Assembly (NCBI GenBank): GCA_027012045.1
Contig: JALUZI010000225.1
Coordinates: 1 to 17,234 of the forward strand
Source: Desulfurococcales archaeon
GTDB taxonomy: Archaea; Thermoproteota; Thermoprotei_A; Sulfolobales; Acidilobaceae
Reading direction: 5' to 3'
DNA: 17,234 bases
In this document: one piece after another, positions 1 through 5,976 of the stretch
Layout of the letters: each line of letters opens with the position of its first letter
Position numbering within the stretch: position 1 is the stretch's first letter
Notes under the pieces: model-generated
What the model saw: the letters and a program-made list of their open reading frames with translations, nothing else
The model's database searches: none
Told to the model about the DNA's origin: nothing
Program-made: the position numbers and the translations under genes

Positions 1-4
1 GTAC

Positions 5-280
5 ATGGAGATAAACAGGAAGAAAATGTATGACGAGACCCTCAAGCTACTCGTAACTATAACGCTAATGCTGGCAGGCTATGTTCTAGGAGACGGTTTG
101 AGGGGGCTTCCAGTGCACCCGAGCTCAGATCTCCTGTCAAGCGTCGTGCTCGAATCAGGGTTCCTCCAAATATTGTTCGGCGGTCTGGGCATCATAGCAA
201 TGCTATACGTGTACTTCAGGGTTTCAGGGAAATATGAGGCTACCTCCCAAAATTCCGGGGAACACTCTGATACCACTTAA
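5..280 (+). CDS. Small two-helix membrane protein, unknown function
   Basis: A 91-residue protein that I do not recognise. It has a short charged N-terminus (residues 1-12), a hydrophobic segment at about 13-30, a polar linker containing HPSSD, a second hydrophobic segment at about 50-70 (rich in Leu, Ile and Gly), and a hydrophilic tail ending in acidic and Thr residues. This suggests a two-pass membrane protein with both ends on the same side. The ATG lies 5 bases from the window edge, so the true start may be further upstream and I cannot see a promoter. Another in-frame ATG is at 26. Its 3' end overlaps the convergent cis-prenyltransferase gene by 41 bp, so the last residues are encoded opposite that protein's C-terminus. 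The hydrophobic pattern supports a real gene, but no function can be assigned. Confidence 0.55.
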   Translation: MEINRKKMYDETLKLLVTITLMLAGYVLGDGLRGLPVHPSSDLLSSVVLESGFLQILFGGLGIIAMLYVYFRVSGKYEATSQNSGEHSDTT

Positions 281-989
281 CCGCGCTGTAGAGGTCATCG
301 ATACCGAACGCGGGCCACGGCTTCTCGGTGAAGTAGAGCTCTGCATACCTAGCGTTAACGGGGAAGAAATCACTCAGCCTCCTTTGCCCTCCCGTACGGA
401 TCACCAGGTCTATGGGAGGCATGACCCTGTAGCTTATCGGCCTCTCGCAGCCTTCCTTGTCCATATCGATCTCCCTGAGAACGCTGTAGCACAACGCGAC
501 TCCTAGAATGCCCCCTTTCCTACTGGCTGTCATCTCCTCTAACTCCCGGACCTTCCCTTGTATCCTTTCGGGCAGAAGTGAGAGGTCGCCGAAGAATATT
601 ACCCTGATATCGTTTTTCTCGACATCCTCATCTCTAGCCAGCTCGTTTACCCCCCTAATTATCAGCTCATGAAGAGTGGCCAGCTCTTCACTACTCCTCT
701 TAACACAATTGTCTAGCGACATGGCGTAGACTGAGAGGTACCTGACCCCCATTCGGAGGAGTTCCTTCATTATGGATCTAAGGTTCTCATATCCGATGTT
801 GTAGGCTACCCTATATGATAGCCTTGCTATTCTAGAATACCTCCTGTTGCCATCGGGTATTATTCCAACGTGCCTAGGTATTTTATTTTTGTCAATCTCT
901 GTCTCCGCTGTCCTCGACATGACTGACCTGATTTTCCTCTGAACCCTAACCGCTGAAGTCGCCAGGTTCTCAGCTAAGCTCTTCTCCAC
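240..989 (-). CDS. uppS: Cis-prenyltransferase (undecaprenyl diphosphate synthase family), divergent
   Basis: A 249-residue member of the cis-isoprenyl diphosphate synthase family, which chains isopentenyl diphosphate onto an allylic primer to make polyprenyl carriers for glycosylation at the membrane. Visible signatures are HVGIIPDGNRR (residues 40-50, with the catalytic-loop Asp46), VYAMSLDN (88-94), GD at 134-135, DLVIRTGG (194-201) and AELYFTEKPWP (216-226, with the metal-binding Glu217). Oddities: the usual NYGGR motif reads CYSVL (167-171). The helix and loop between it and RTGG are about half the usual length. The Glu after RTGG is Gln202, and the usual NFLLWQ reads DFFPVN. It may be a specialised paralogue with altered chain length, or one subunit of a heteromer. 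The start is GTG at 987-989; ATG at 918-920 is an alternative that would still keep the whole core. It is divergent from the DUF84 gene and overlaps the membrane protein gene at its 3' end. Confidence 0.87.
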   Translation of the reverse strand: MEKSLAENLATSAVRVQRKIRSVMSRTAETEIDKNKIPRHVGIIPDGNRRYSRIARLSYRVAYNIGYENLRSIMKELLRMGVRYLSVYAMSLDNCVKRSSEELATLHELIIRGVNELARDEDVEKNDIRVIFFGDLSLLPERIQGKVRELEEMTASRKGGILGVALCYSVLREIDMDKEGCERPISYRVMPPIDLVIRTGGQRRLSDFFPVNARYAELYFTEKPWPAFGIDDLYSAVKWYQSVPRNFGR

Positions 990-1088
990 AATACATCCCC
1001 GAAACGGTTTAAACCCATTTGGGATAGTTTAATCACAGATATATTAACATTAAACCGATTCATCAGAACTTCCCGGAGGGCGGTATAT
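990..1088. promoter_or_regulatory. Divergent promoter region, uppS / DUF84 gene
   Basis: This 99-bp gap serves two divergent genes. For the plus strand, an AT-rich box, GATATATTAAC (1038-1048), lies about 30 bp before a strong ribosome site, CGGAGGG (1074-1080), which is 8 nt from the ATG at 1089. For the minus strand, TTAAAC-type elements at 1007-1014 and around 1024-1033 are TATA candidates; the latter would give a leader of about 13 nt before the GTG at 989. The assignments rest on motif position only. Confidence 0.5.
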
Positions 1089-1682
1089 ATGGCCTTTGGG
1101 GAAAAAGCCGCTGTTGCAACGAGGAACGAGATGAAGCTAAGGGCGGCTAAGAGGGCCTTCTCCGCAATAGGTATTACCGAGATAACAAGGGTTAACCCCG
1201 AGACGGGAGTCCCTCCCCAGCCGGTAGGGCTTGAGGAGACTCTTATAGGTGCTTTGAAGAGGGCCCTCCAGGCTTGGAGGGAGTGCAACGGGTGTTTCGG
1301 CGCGGGAGTTGAATCCGGATTACTCCCGTATCCCTCTCCAACAGGCTACATAGTCCAGCAAATAGCCGTTGTTGTCAGCCCAGACGAGAAGGTGAGCCTG
1401 GGAACTAGCCAGGGGTTCGAGTTGTACCAAGAGGAGGCGTACACTGTATCTACAGGTGTGGAATTGTCAAAGGTAGCCTCTAAATACAGGGGTTTCATAC
1501 ATGTCAAGGAGAACCTCGGCTACATAGGATACATGACCCACGGTGTTGTTACAAGGTTCGACCTCACGGTTCAAGCGTTCTTAATGGCTTTGAAGCCCTG
1601 GATACACGGTGATACATCGAGAGTTCCAAGGCTAGGAGATTATATTGAGAGGATAAAGGATATTTTTGGAATAGACTTATAA
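1089..1682 (+). CDS. DUF84 family NTP phosphatase (inosine/xanthosine triphosphatase-like)
   Basis: A 197-residue protein of the YjjX/DUF84 family, whose characterised members hydrolyse non-canonical purine nucleotides (ITP, XTP) to protect nucleic acids. Seen here: the N-terminal strand and nucleotide loop VATRNEMKLRAAKRAF (about 9-24), the VPPQPVGLEETLIGALKRA segment (about 41-59), the GAGVESGLLP stretch (71-80) with its conserved acidic residue, and a C-terminal IGYMTHGVVTRFDL block typical of the family. Length is slightly above the usual 170-180 because of a C-terminal extension of about 25 residues. The ATG at 1089 is preceded by CGGAGGG 8 nt upstream, which fixes the start. The S8e gene follows after 40 bp with its own possible TATA element, so cotranscription is optional. 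The family call is firm; the exact substrate is inferred. Confidence 0.88.
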   Translation: MAFGEKAAVATRNEMKLRAAKRAFSAIGITEITRVNPETGVPPQPVGLEETLIGALKRALQAWRECNGCFGAGVESGLLPYPSPTGYIVQQIAVVVSPDEKVSLGTSQGFELYQEEAYTVSTGVELSKVASKYRGFIHVKENLGYIGYMTHGVVTRFDLTVQAFLMALKPWIHGDTSRVPRLGDYIERIKDIFGIDL

Positions 1683-1722
1683 TCCTCGTAGCATTCAAAT
1701 GGGGTTTATAGAGGGATGCAGT

Positions 1723-2118
1723 ATGGGCGTGTACCACGAGAGGGACATGAAGAAGCCGAGCGGTGGTAAGAGAAGGTATAACTATAAGGTGAAGAGGAAA
1801 GCTCTATTCGGCAGGTACTTCGTACCCACAATACTTGCCGGAGAGGGGGAGAAAGAGGTTAGGAAGAAGATAAGAGTGAGAGGAGGAGGCTTCAAGCTTA
1901 GACTGAAGAGAGTTATATTTGCAAATGTTGTCGATAAGAAGACAGGTAAGGCCTTTAAGGCTAAGATACTCGAGATCGTGGAGACCCCGGCTAACAGGGA
2001 GTATAAGAGAAGGAACATTATTACTAAAGGCACTATTATCAAGACAGAGAAGGGAGACGCTGTAGTGGTTAGCCGTCCAGGGCAGGATGGTGTGATAAAC
2101 GCTGTACTGATCTCCTGA
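1723..2118 (+). CDS. rps8e: 30S ribosomal protein S8e
   Basis: A small basic ribosomal protein of the S8e family, present in archaea and eukaryotes and absent from bacteria; it sits in the small subunit bound to 16S rRNA. The start is placed at ATG 1723 because the family begins with a MG-x(6-8)-KP-SGG-KRR block, seen here as MGVYHERDMKKPSGGKRR. A ribosome site GAGGGA (1711-1716) sits 6 nt upstream. An in-frame ATG at 1699 would add eight residues not found in the family. The product is 131 residues, normal for archaea, with a mid-region rich in Arg/Lys and a C-terminal NIITKGTII...VVVSRPGQDGVINAVLI block. An AT-rich CTTATAATCC at 1677-1686, overlapping the DUF84 stop codon, could be its own TATA box. 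A hairpin follows the stop. Confidence 0.96.
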   Translation: MGVYHERDMKKPSGGKRRYNYKVKRKALFGRYFVPTILAGEGEKEVRKKIRVRGGGFKLRLKRVIFANVVDKKTGKAFKAKILEIVETPANREYKRRNIITKGTIIKTEKGDAVVVSRPGQDGVINAVLIS

Positions 2119-2140
2119 GCCGCCGTCCCCTAATTCTCTT

Positions 2141-2182
2141 AGCCGTATGACATGACGGCTTCTCGTTTTCCGTCCTTTCTCG
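2141..2182 (+). terminator. Candidate terminator after rps8e
   Basis: A perfect 6-bp inverted repeat, AGCCGT (2141-2146) and ACGGCT (2155-2160), with an 8-nt loop, is followed by T-rich sequence (runs of four and three T within 2161-2180). It sits 22 bp after the S8e stop and just before the SRP19 promoter. Archaeal termination depends mainly on the T-rich stretch, so the hairpin may be incidental. Confidence 0.4.
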
Positions 2183-2187
2183 AGGTA

Positions 2188-2222
2188 CCCTTAATATCTC
2201 CTTCTATACAAACTTCTAGAGA
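2188..2222 (+). promoter_or_regulatory. TATA element for srp19, implying a leaderless mRNA
   Basis: ACCCTTAATATC at 2188-2199 matches an archaeal TATA box, centred about 28 bp before the ATG at 2223. There is no ribosome site in between. This spacing puts the transcription start at or next to the start codon, so the mRNA is probably leaderless. Confidence 0.5.
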
Positions 2223-2537
2223 ATGGTGCCGGGAGAGTTGACTAAAAGAGATAATAAGGGTAGGAAGGTTGTTGTATGGCCTGAATACCTTGACTCTACT
2301 AGGACTCGGGGTATGGGGAGGAGAATCCCTCTGGGTGAAGCTGTTAAGAAGCCAGGTTTGCAGGAGGTCTATAATGCAGCTGTTGAGCTAGGGTTGAACC
2401 CTGAAGTTGTTGAGGCTAGGTATCCCCGGAACTGGATGTATAGCCGTGGCTATGTACTGGTTGATAAGAGGGGCTCTAAGACCGGGGTTCTCCGGTTGAT
2501 TGCTGGCAAGATAAGGGAGCACCGTTCTGGTAGGTGA
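2223..2537 (+). CDS. srp19: Signal recognition particle protein SRP19
   Basis: A 104-residue SRP19, the protein that binds helices 6 and 8 of 7S RNA and prepares it for SRP54 binding, in the cytosolic targeting particle. Family signatures are clear: VVVWPEYLDSTRTRGMGRRIP (about 17-37), the KPGLQEVYNAAVELGLNPEV helix (43-62) and ARYPRNWMYSRGYVLV (65-80), followed by a basic C-terminus. Length is normal. The start at ATG 2223 leaves a short N-terminal tail and fits a leaderless transcript from the TATA element at 2188-2199. It precedes gar1 and tfb on the same strand, but the 178-bp gap after it suggests gar1 has a separate promoter. The 7S RNA itself is not in this window. Confidence 0.95.
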   Translation: MVPGELTKRDNKGRKVVVWPEYLDSTRTRGMGRRIPLGEAVKKPGLQEVYNAAVELGLNPEVVEARYPRNWMYSRGYVLVDKRGSKTGVLRLIAGKIREHRSGR

Positions 2538-2715
2538 TTGGTTCCGCTGTAGTTTATTGTTCATGCCGGTTGATGTTTTCCACTATGTGTACTTTCATTC
2601 CAGACACAAATACTTCCGATAACCCCCCTCAACAGTGTTTTACCGTTAAATTAAACCCACGACGAAACCACTATAATCCGGCACCGACAACCGGGGCTAT
2701 ATGGGTTAAACAGGC
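2538..2715 (+). promoter_or_regulatory. srp19-gar1 intergenic region with candidate gar1 TATA boxes
   Basis: A 178-bp gap with no convincing gene. It holds two AT-rich TATA candidates, GTTAAATTAAA (2645-2655) and CTATAATCC (2671-2679). The second would give a leader of about 14 nt before the gar1 ATG at 2716, where no clear ribosome site is seen. A short open frame at 2534-2719 has an atypical Cys/Thr-rich composition and is not credible. No full box C/D or H/ACA RNA could be made out by eye. Confidence 0.4.
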
Positions 2716-3075
2716 ATGAAACAGAAACTCGGAACCGTATACACTATAACCCGAGGGGGACTAATAACCGTAAGACTAGGTAATATCAGGAACCCGCCAA
2801 GACTAGGATTAAAAGTATACAGCAACCAGCCCGGAAAACCCATCGGGAGGCTAATAGATATCATAGGCCCCGTAGAGTCACCCTTCGCAGTGGTGAAGCT
2901 AGAGGCCGGGGCCAGCATATCAATAGGGGACCCCCTATACATAGAGCCTCCCACAAGAAGAAACCGTAGAAGCAGGCACAGCCGGAGAAGGAAGCCCGGT
3001 AAACCGGGGCCAACACGCTCTAAGAAACCCGGTAAACCCCCGAGGAAAACGAGGAATAAGAGGAAACCCAAATAG
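2716..3075 (+). CDS. gar1: H/ACA RNP component Gar1
   Basis: Gar1 is a core protein of the H/ACA ribonucleoprotein, where it contacts Cbf5 and assists RNA-guided pseudouridylation of rRNA. The first 77 residues form the compact beta-barrel: LGTVYTITRGGLITVRL, then LGLKVYS, IGRLIDIIGPVESPFAVVKLE and DPLYI, which match the family core (IG-x-x-x-DIIGPV-x-x-P). Residues 78-119 are a low-complexity basic tail of Arg, Lys, Pro and Gly with two KPGKP repeats; such tails are common in Gar1, although this one is long for an archaeal protein. The start at ATG 2716 is the first possible one, since TAA lies in frame at 2707. Gar1 next to TFB is a familiar archaeal gene order. The next gene, tfb, is in the same reading frame, separated by this gene's TAG and 12 sense codons. 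Confidence 0.92.
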   Translation: MKQKLGTVYTITRGGLITVRLGNIRNPPRLGLKVYSNQPGKPIGRLIDIIGPVESPFAVVKLEAGASISIGDPLYIEPPTRRNRRSRHSRRRKPGKPGPTRSKKPGKPPRKTRNKRKPK

Positions 3076-3086
3076 CCCCGGAGCCG

Positions 3087-3111
3087 CCCCGGTGCCGGGG
3101 GCATTTACGGT
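3087..3111 (+). promoter_or_regulatory. GC hairpin covering the tfb ribosome site
   Basis: CCCCG (3087-3091) and CGGGG (3096-3100) form a perfect 5-bp stem around the loop GTGC. The 3' arm contains the only G-rich run (3097-3101) that could act as the ribosome site for the tfb TTG at 3112, 10 nt downstream. Folding would therefore hide that site; whether this matters at high growth temperature is inference. Confidence 0.35.
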
Positions 3112-4206
3112 TTGTCGATCAGAGAGTTGGATGAACCGGGATTCGGGTTTGGAGACCCTAACCTTTCATGCGTCGAGAAATGCAATAATCCATACGCATA
3201 TTTCAATCCTATAACAAGGGCCTGCGTGTGCGCCGGAGAACAGGAAGCCGACATCCTATATAGCCCGGATGGCCTAAGCAGGCAACGCAGGAACGACGGA
3301 ATAGTACCCAACGATCCTACAAGGCATGACAGAGGCATCGGTGTCTACAAAATCGACACGTCGAGGGACGGGTTAGGAAAGAAGCTAACGGGATCCAGGA
3401 GAATTAACGCCCTCAGAATAAGGAAGAACAGCAGGAAAACAAAAAGAAGCGAAAGAAGCGAGATAACTAGCAGGCAGGAGCTCAAGAACCTAGCTGTCAG
3501 CCTAGGTGTCGAGGGTAACACCGCGCTCCTCTCAACCGCATCTAAAATACTCGGTGAAGCCATCAAACTCAGGCTTGTAAAGTCTAGTAACAGGAAATAC
3601 TTCGCAGCGGCCGCTCTCTACAAGGCCGGCGTTACACACGGAGTCAATATTAGCATAGCGGAGATAGCCAAATACTACGAAAACGATTTCGCTAGAGAGA
3701 AGCTCTGGGACGCGCTCATGAAGCTCAAGAAGGCAGGCATACTCGAGAGAATAATCCCCGATGCATCCAAACGGGTCACCAAGGTGAAAACCGCTTCCAA
3801 GAGAGCCCTATTCGAGATAGGCAACAAGTTAAAGGTTGACCAGAGAGTCATAATTGCTGCCTTAAAACTGCTCGATAAGATAGACAGAGTTGTAAAAGTG
3901 CAAGGCAGGAGTTCATACGCGGTAGCAGCTACAACACTGTTTCTAACATCGAGGTTCTATGGCTTGGAGAGCGACAAGCTGATCCAGAAAAACATAGCTA
4001 GCGCAGCCAACATAGTTGACGCCACAATTAGGAAGACGTATACTAGGATGTTCAAGGACACCATGATAATTGTATACGTCGGAAAGAAGATGCCCAGTCC
4101 AGCGCGGGGAGTAGCAGGAATTCCCGGCATGATGCGTCACATGCATACTGGTATACCGGGATACATACAGAGATCCAGTAGGGATACATCCGAGGTAACA
4201 GCCTAG
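3112..4206 (+). CDS. tfb: Transcription initiation factor B (TFB), divergent
   Basis: A 364-residue TFB, the archaeal TFIIB homologue that binds TBP-promoter complexes and recruits RNA polymerase. From the N-terminus: a cysteine knuckle region with C20, C24, C38 and C40; a linker with HDRGIGVYKID and DGLGKKL (about 72-95), matching the conserved TFB linker; cyclin repeat 1 (about 115-210); cyclin repeat 2 (about 225-325) with SSYAVAATTLFLTSRF and ATIRKTY; and a C-terminal extension of about 40 residues rich in Gly, Met and Pro. The zinc knuckles are C-x3-C and C-x-C instead of the normal C-x2-C pairs, and several cyclin-fold consensus residues differ (for example SSYAVAATTLF for SPxGLAAAALY). 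The start is TTG, as no ATG or GTG precedes it in frame after the gar1 stop. A hairpin terminator follows the stop. It could be a secondary TFB rather than the general one. Confidence 0.88.
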   Translation: MSIRELDEPGFGFGDPNLSCVEKCNNPYAYFNPITRACVCAGEQEADILYSPDGLSRQRRNDGIVPNDPTRHDRGIGVYKIDTSRDGLGKKLTGSRRINALRIRKNSRKTKRSERSEITSRQELKNLAVSLGVEGNTALLSTASKILGEAIKLRLVKSSNRKYFAAAALYKAGVTHGVNISIAEIAKYYENDFAREKLWDALMKLKKAGILERIIPDASKRVTKVKTASKRALFEIGNKLKVDQRVIIAALKLLDKIDRVVKVQGRSSYAVAATTLFLTSRFYGLESDKLIQKNIASAANIVDATIRKTYTRMFKDTMIIVYVGKKMPSPARGVAGIPGMMRHMHTGIPGYIQRSSRDTSEVTA

Positions 4207-4215
4207 ACCCTTTTC

Positions 4216-4245
4216 ATACCCAGGTTTTAACCGGGTATTTTTGTT
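4216..4245 (+). terminator. Hairpin terminator after tfb
   Basis: ATACCC (4216-4221) pairs with GGGTAT (4233-4238). Inside it, GGTT (4223-4226) faces AACC (4229-4232) with one bulged A. Five T residues (4238-4242) follow at once. It begins 9 bp after the tfb stop and resembles an intrinsic terminator, so the TFE-beta gene is probably transcribed separately. Confidence 0.65.
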
Positions 4246-4277
4246 CACAAGGTTGAAACACTTAATACCTCCTACAA

Positions 4278-4328
4278 CCATATTATAAAGGAGGAACACA
4301 CGGTTAACCGACACTATTACATGTAGCG
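4278..4328 (+). promoter_or_regulatory. TATA element for the TFE-beta gene
   Basis: CCATATTATAAAGG (4278-4291) is the clearest TATA-like box in this gap. A start site about 25 bp downstream, near 4309, would give a leader of about 20 nt before the GTG at 4329. It lies after the tfb terminator, supporting an independent promoter. Confidence 0.5.
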
Positions 4329-4754
4329 GTGGAACTCTGGGTAGGTGTAGACGCGGTGAGTAAAAAGGCCGTCACAGTAGAAGAGGAAGCGTTGCGCATA
4401 ATAAAGGAGTCCGGCGACAAAGGGATACTCCAGGCTGAGCTCAGGAAAATCCTCAACATAGACAGCAGGGAGGGGAGCAGGCTTATCCTAAGGCTCCTCA
4501 GGAAAGGGGTCATTAGGAGAAAAGAGGAAATGTATAACGGGAGGAAAACATTCAGAATATTCTACGTCGAAACAGTACAGCCAGAGGGAAGGCTGAAAAT
4601 AAGGCCGGGCCTAGCACTACACATACCATGCTTCACATGCCCATTCCTCGACACATGCGGGAGAGGAAGCATATACGACCCCACCAGGTGCCCCTACCTA
4701 ACAGCCTTCATAGACCAGTTAAAGAAAGAGCTTAAGACCAGGAAGACACAGTAG
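4329..4754 (+). CDS. TFE-beta-like transcription factor (hRPC39 homologue)
   Basis: A 141-residue protein with an N-terminal winged-helix domain (about 17-82: EEEALRIIKESGDKGILQAEL, then SRLILRLLRKGVIRRKEE) and a short C-terminal domain holding four cysteines, C101, C104, C110 and C121, in C-x2-C-x5-C-x10-C spacing with the pattern CPFLDTC...DPTRCPYL. That combination is the hallmark of the archaeal TFE-beta subunit, related to RNA polymerase III subunit hRPC39, in which the cysteines hold a 4Fe-4S cluster. In Sulfolobus, TFE-beta pairs with TFE-alpha to help melt promoters. The start is uncertain: GTG 4329, or GTG 4356, which has GGTAGGTG about 10 nt upstream and would give MSKKAVTVEEE. It lies directly downstream of tfb and converges on trm1 with 10 bp between stops. 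The family call is an inference from domain layout and cysteine pattern. Confidence 0.8.
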   Translation: MELWVGVDAVSKKAVTVEEEALRIIKESGDKGILQAELRKILNIDSREGSRLILRLLRKGVIRRKEEMYNGRKTFRIFYVETVQPEGRLKIRPGLALHIPCFTCPFLDTCGRGSIYDPTRCPYLTAFIDQLKKELKTRKTQ

Positions 4755-4764
4755 CCCCTAAGCC

Positions 4765-5976
4765 TCACCTAACCAGCTCCCTGCAAACATAGAAAATATC
4801 TCTGACCGGAGCGTTAGTCCTCAAACTCTGAGGGTCAAGGTAGCTGACAACGGCGCGGTAACCAATGTCCTCGAGTGCCTCTGCTACACGGCTTGGCCGC
4901 GGCATCCTGCCACGGAGCACCCTTGCACAGTGATCAAGCCTGTAGGGGGGCTTGCTTGTAATAGAATACTCTTCCCTGATCCTTTCTATGAACGAGTATT
5001 CCACAGCTTTGAGCGGGGACTCTAACCCATCTAGCTCGGAAATGACTCTATCCATGAACCTCTCATCTCCTAGCGGCCCAGTCCACAGCGGCCCGTAAGC
5101 CTCGAGCCTCTCCCCGGTGTAGGGGTCGACGCCGCATTCACCGGGTACTGGACCGCTAGTATAGCATGTATAGCCGGTTGAGGGGGAGTACATGATGTAG
5201 CCTAGTAAACCAATGGACCTGTCGGCTTTCCCCGCTCCCCTCTCTATTAGGAGGAATGCCCGGGCGTAGTAGTCTTTGTAGAAGACTAGGAGAGGCTTGA
5301 CGCCCTTCTCGTGTACACCGGCCATCCTAGCAGTCGCTCCGACCAGTATTCTCAGCCCTAGCTCCTTGGAGAACGGGGTTTTACCCGAGAGGCTATAGTA
5401 CCTCCTTAACCCGGCCTTTACTCTAGCCCCTACAAGTGGAGCCATGTCTGTGGCTGTGAACCCGATCATCCCTCTGTGGCCTATGAGCCTCAGGGAATTA
5501 TCCATGAAGGGGAGGGGGCTCCCGTAGGGGTCTATGTCCACGTAGAGTATTGGCTCGTTTAGCACATGCTTAATGTGTAGAGCAGCGTAGTTTGCCTCGT
5601 AGCCCAGGGCTTGTACCTTGTCCTCGACATTATTCCTTTTTATGTTCTCCTCGATGAGCTTTACGGCCCTGGGGTTCTTGTCGTTAGCATAAACCTTCTC
5701 AACTCCACGGGACTCCAATGCATACCTGATAGCCCTGACCCCTGTGGCTGACAGGAGGTCTACGAGCTTGACAGAAGGTTTAGGACAATAGGTTTCATAG
5801 TACGCTGAGAGGACTGCTACACTCACATCTCTATTGAACCTCATCCGGGGATTATAGAACACCGGGGCCCAAGACGGCTCGTACACGCCGTCCTGCCTTT
5901 TGAACCTGGCCGGGTTAGGCGCCAGTATCCTAGCCTTACCCTCCTTTATCTCTATGTAATCCCTATTCGGATCCAT
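4765..5976 (-). CDS. trm1: tRNA (guanine(26)-N2)-dimethyltransferase Trm1
   Basis: Trm1 uses S-adenosylmethionine to make N2,N2-dimethylguanosine at tRNA position 26. Family blocks are FYNPRMRFNRDVSV (40-53), the SAM-binding motif DLLSATGVRAIRYALE (73-88), YANDKNPRAVKLIEENI (96-112), the catalytic DIDPYGSP (147-154) and FTATDMAPL (173-181). A C-terminal half follows with GPLWTGPLGD and a winged-helix-like tail (YRLDHCARVLRGRMPRPSRVAEAL). I place the start at ATG 5976 (403 residues) because GAGGAGGT (5981-5988 on this strand) is positioned just before it. The in-frame GTG at 5997 would add seven residues. The start region overlaps the 3' end of the THEP1 gene by 14 nt, suggesting translational coupling at the end of the six-gene minus-strand run. 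Confidence 0.95.
   Translation of the reverse strand: MDPNRDYIEIKEGKARILAPNPARFKRQDGVYEPSWAPVFYNPRMRFNRDVSVAVLSAYYETYCPKPSVKLVDLLSATGVRAIRYALESRGVEKVYANDKNPRAVKLIEENIKRNNVEDKVQALGYEANYAALHIKHVLNEPILYVDIDPYGSPLPFMDNSLRLIGHRGMIGFTATDMAPLVGARVKAGLRRYYSLSGKTPFSKELGLRILVGATARMAGVHEKGVKPLLVFYKDYYARAFLLIERGAGKADRSIGLLGYIMYSPSTGYTCYTSGPVPGECGVDPYTGERLEAYGPLWTGPLGDERFMDRVISELDGLESPLKAVEYSFIERIREEYSITSKPPYRLDHCARVLRGRMPRPSRVAEALEDIGYRAVVSYLDPQSLRTNAPVRDIFYVCRELVR

Noticed and set aside
974..1288. A 104-residue minus-strand frame upstream of the cis-prenyltransferase
   Set aside because: It overlaps the DUF84 gene, including its start and ribosome site, in antisense, and its sequence has no recognisable domain.
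1699..1722. Upstream ATG extending S8e by eight residues
   Set aside because: The family begins at the MGVY block, and the ribosome site GAGGGA is placed for ATG 1723.
2538..2715. Possible box C/D small RNA (TTGATGT near 2568)
   Set aside because: No matching CUGA box D or C'/D' pair at suitable distance was found by eye.
2534..2719. A 61-residue frame between srp19 and gar1
   Set aside because: Composition is unlike neighbouring proteins, it has no ribosome site, and it runs through the probable gar1 promoter.
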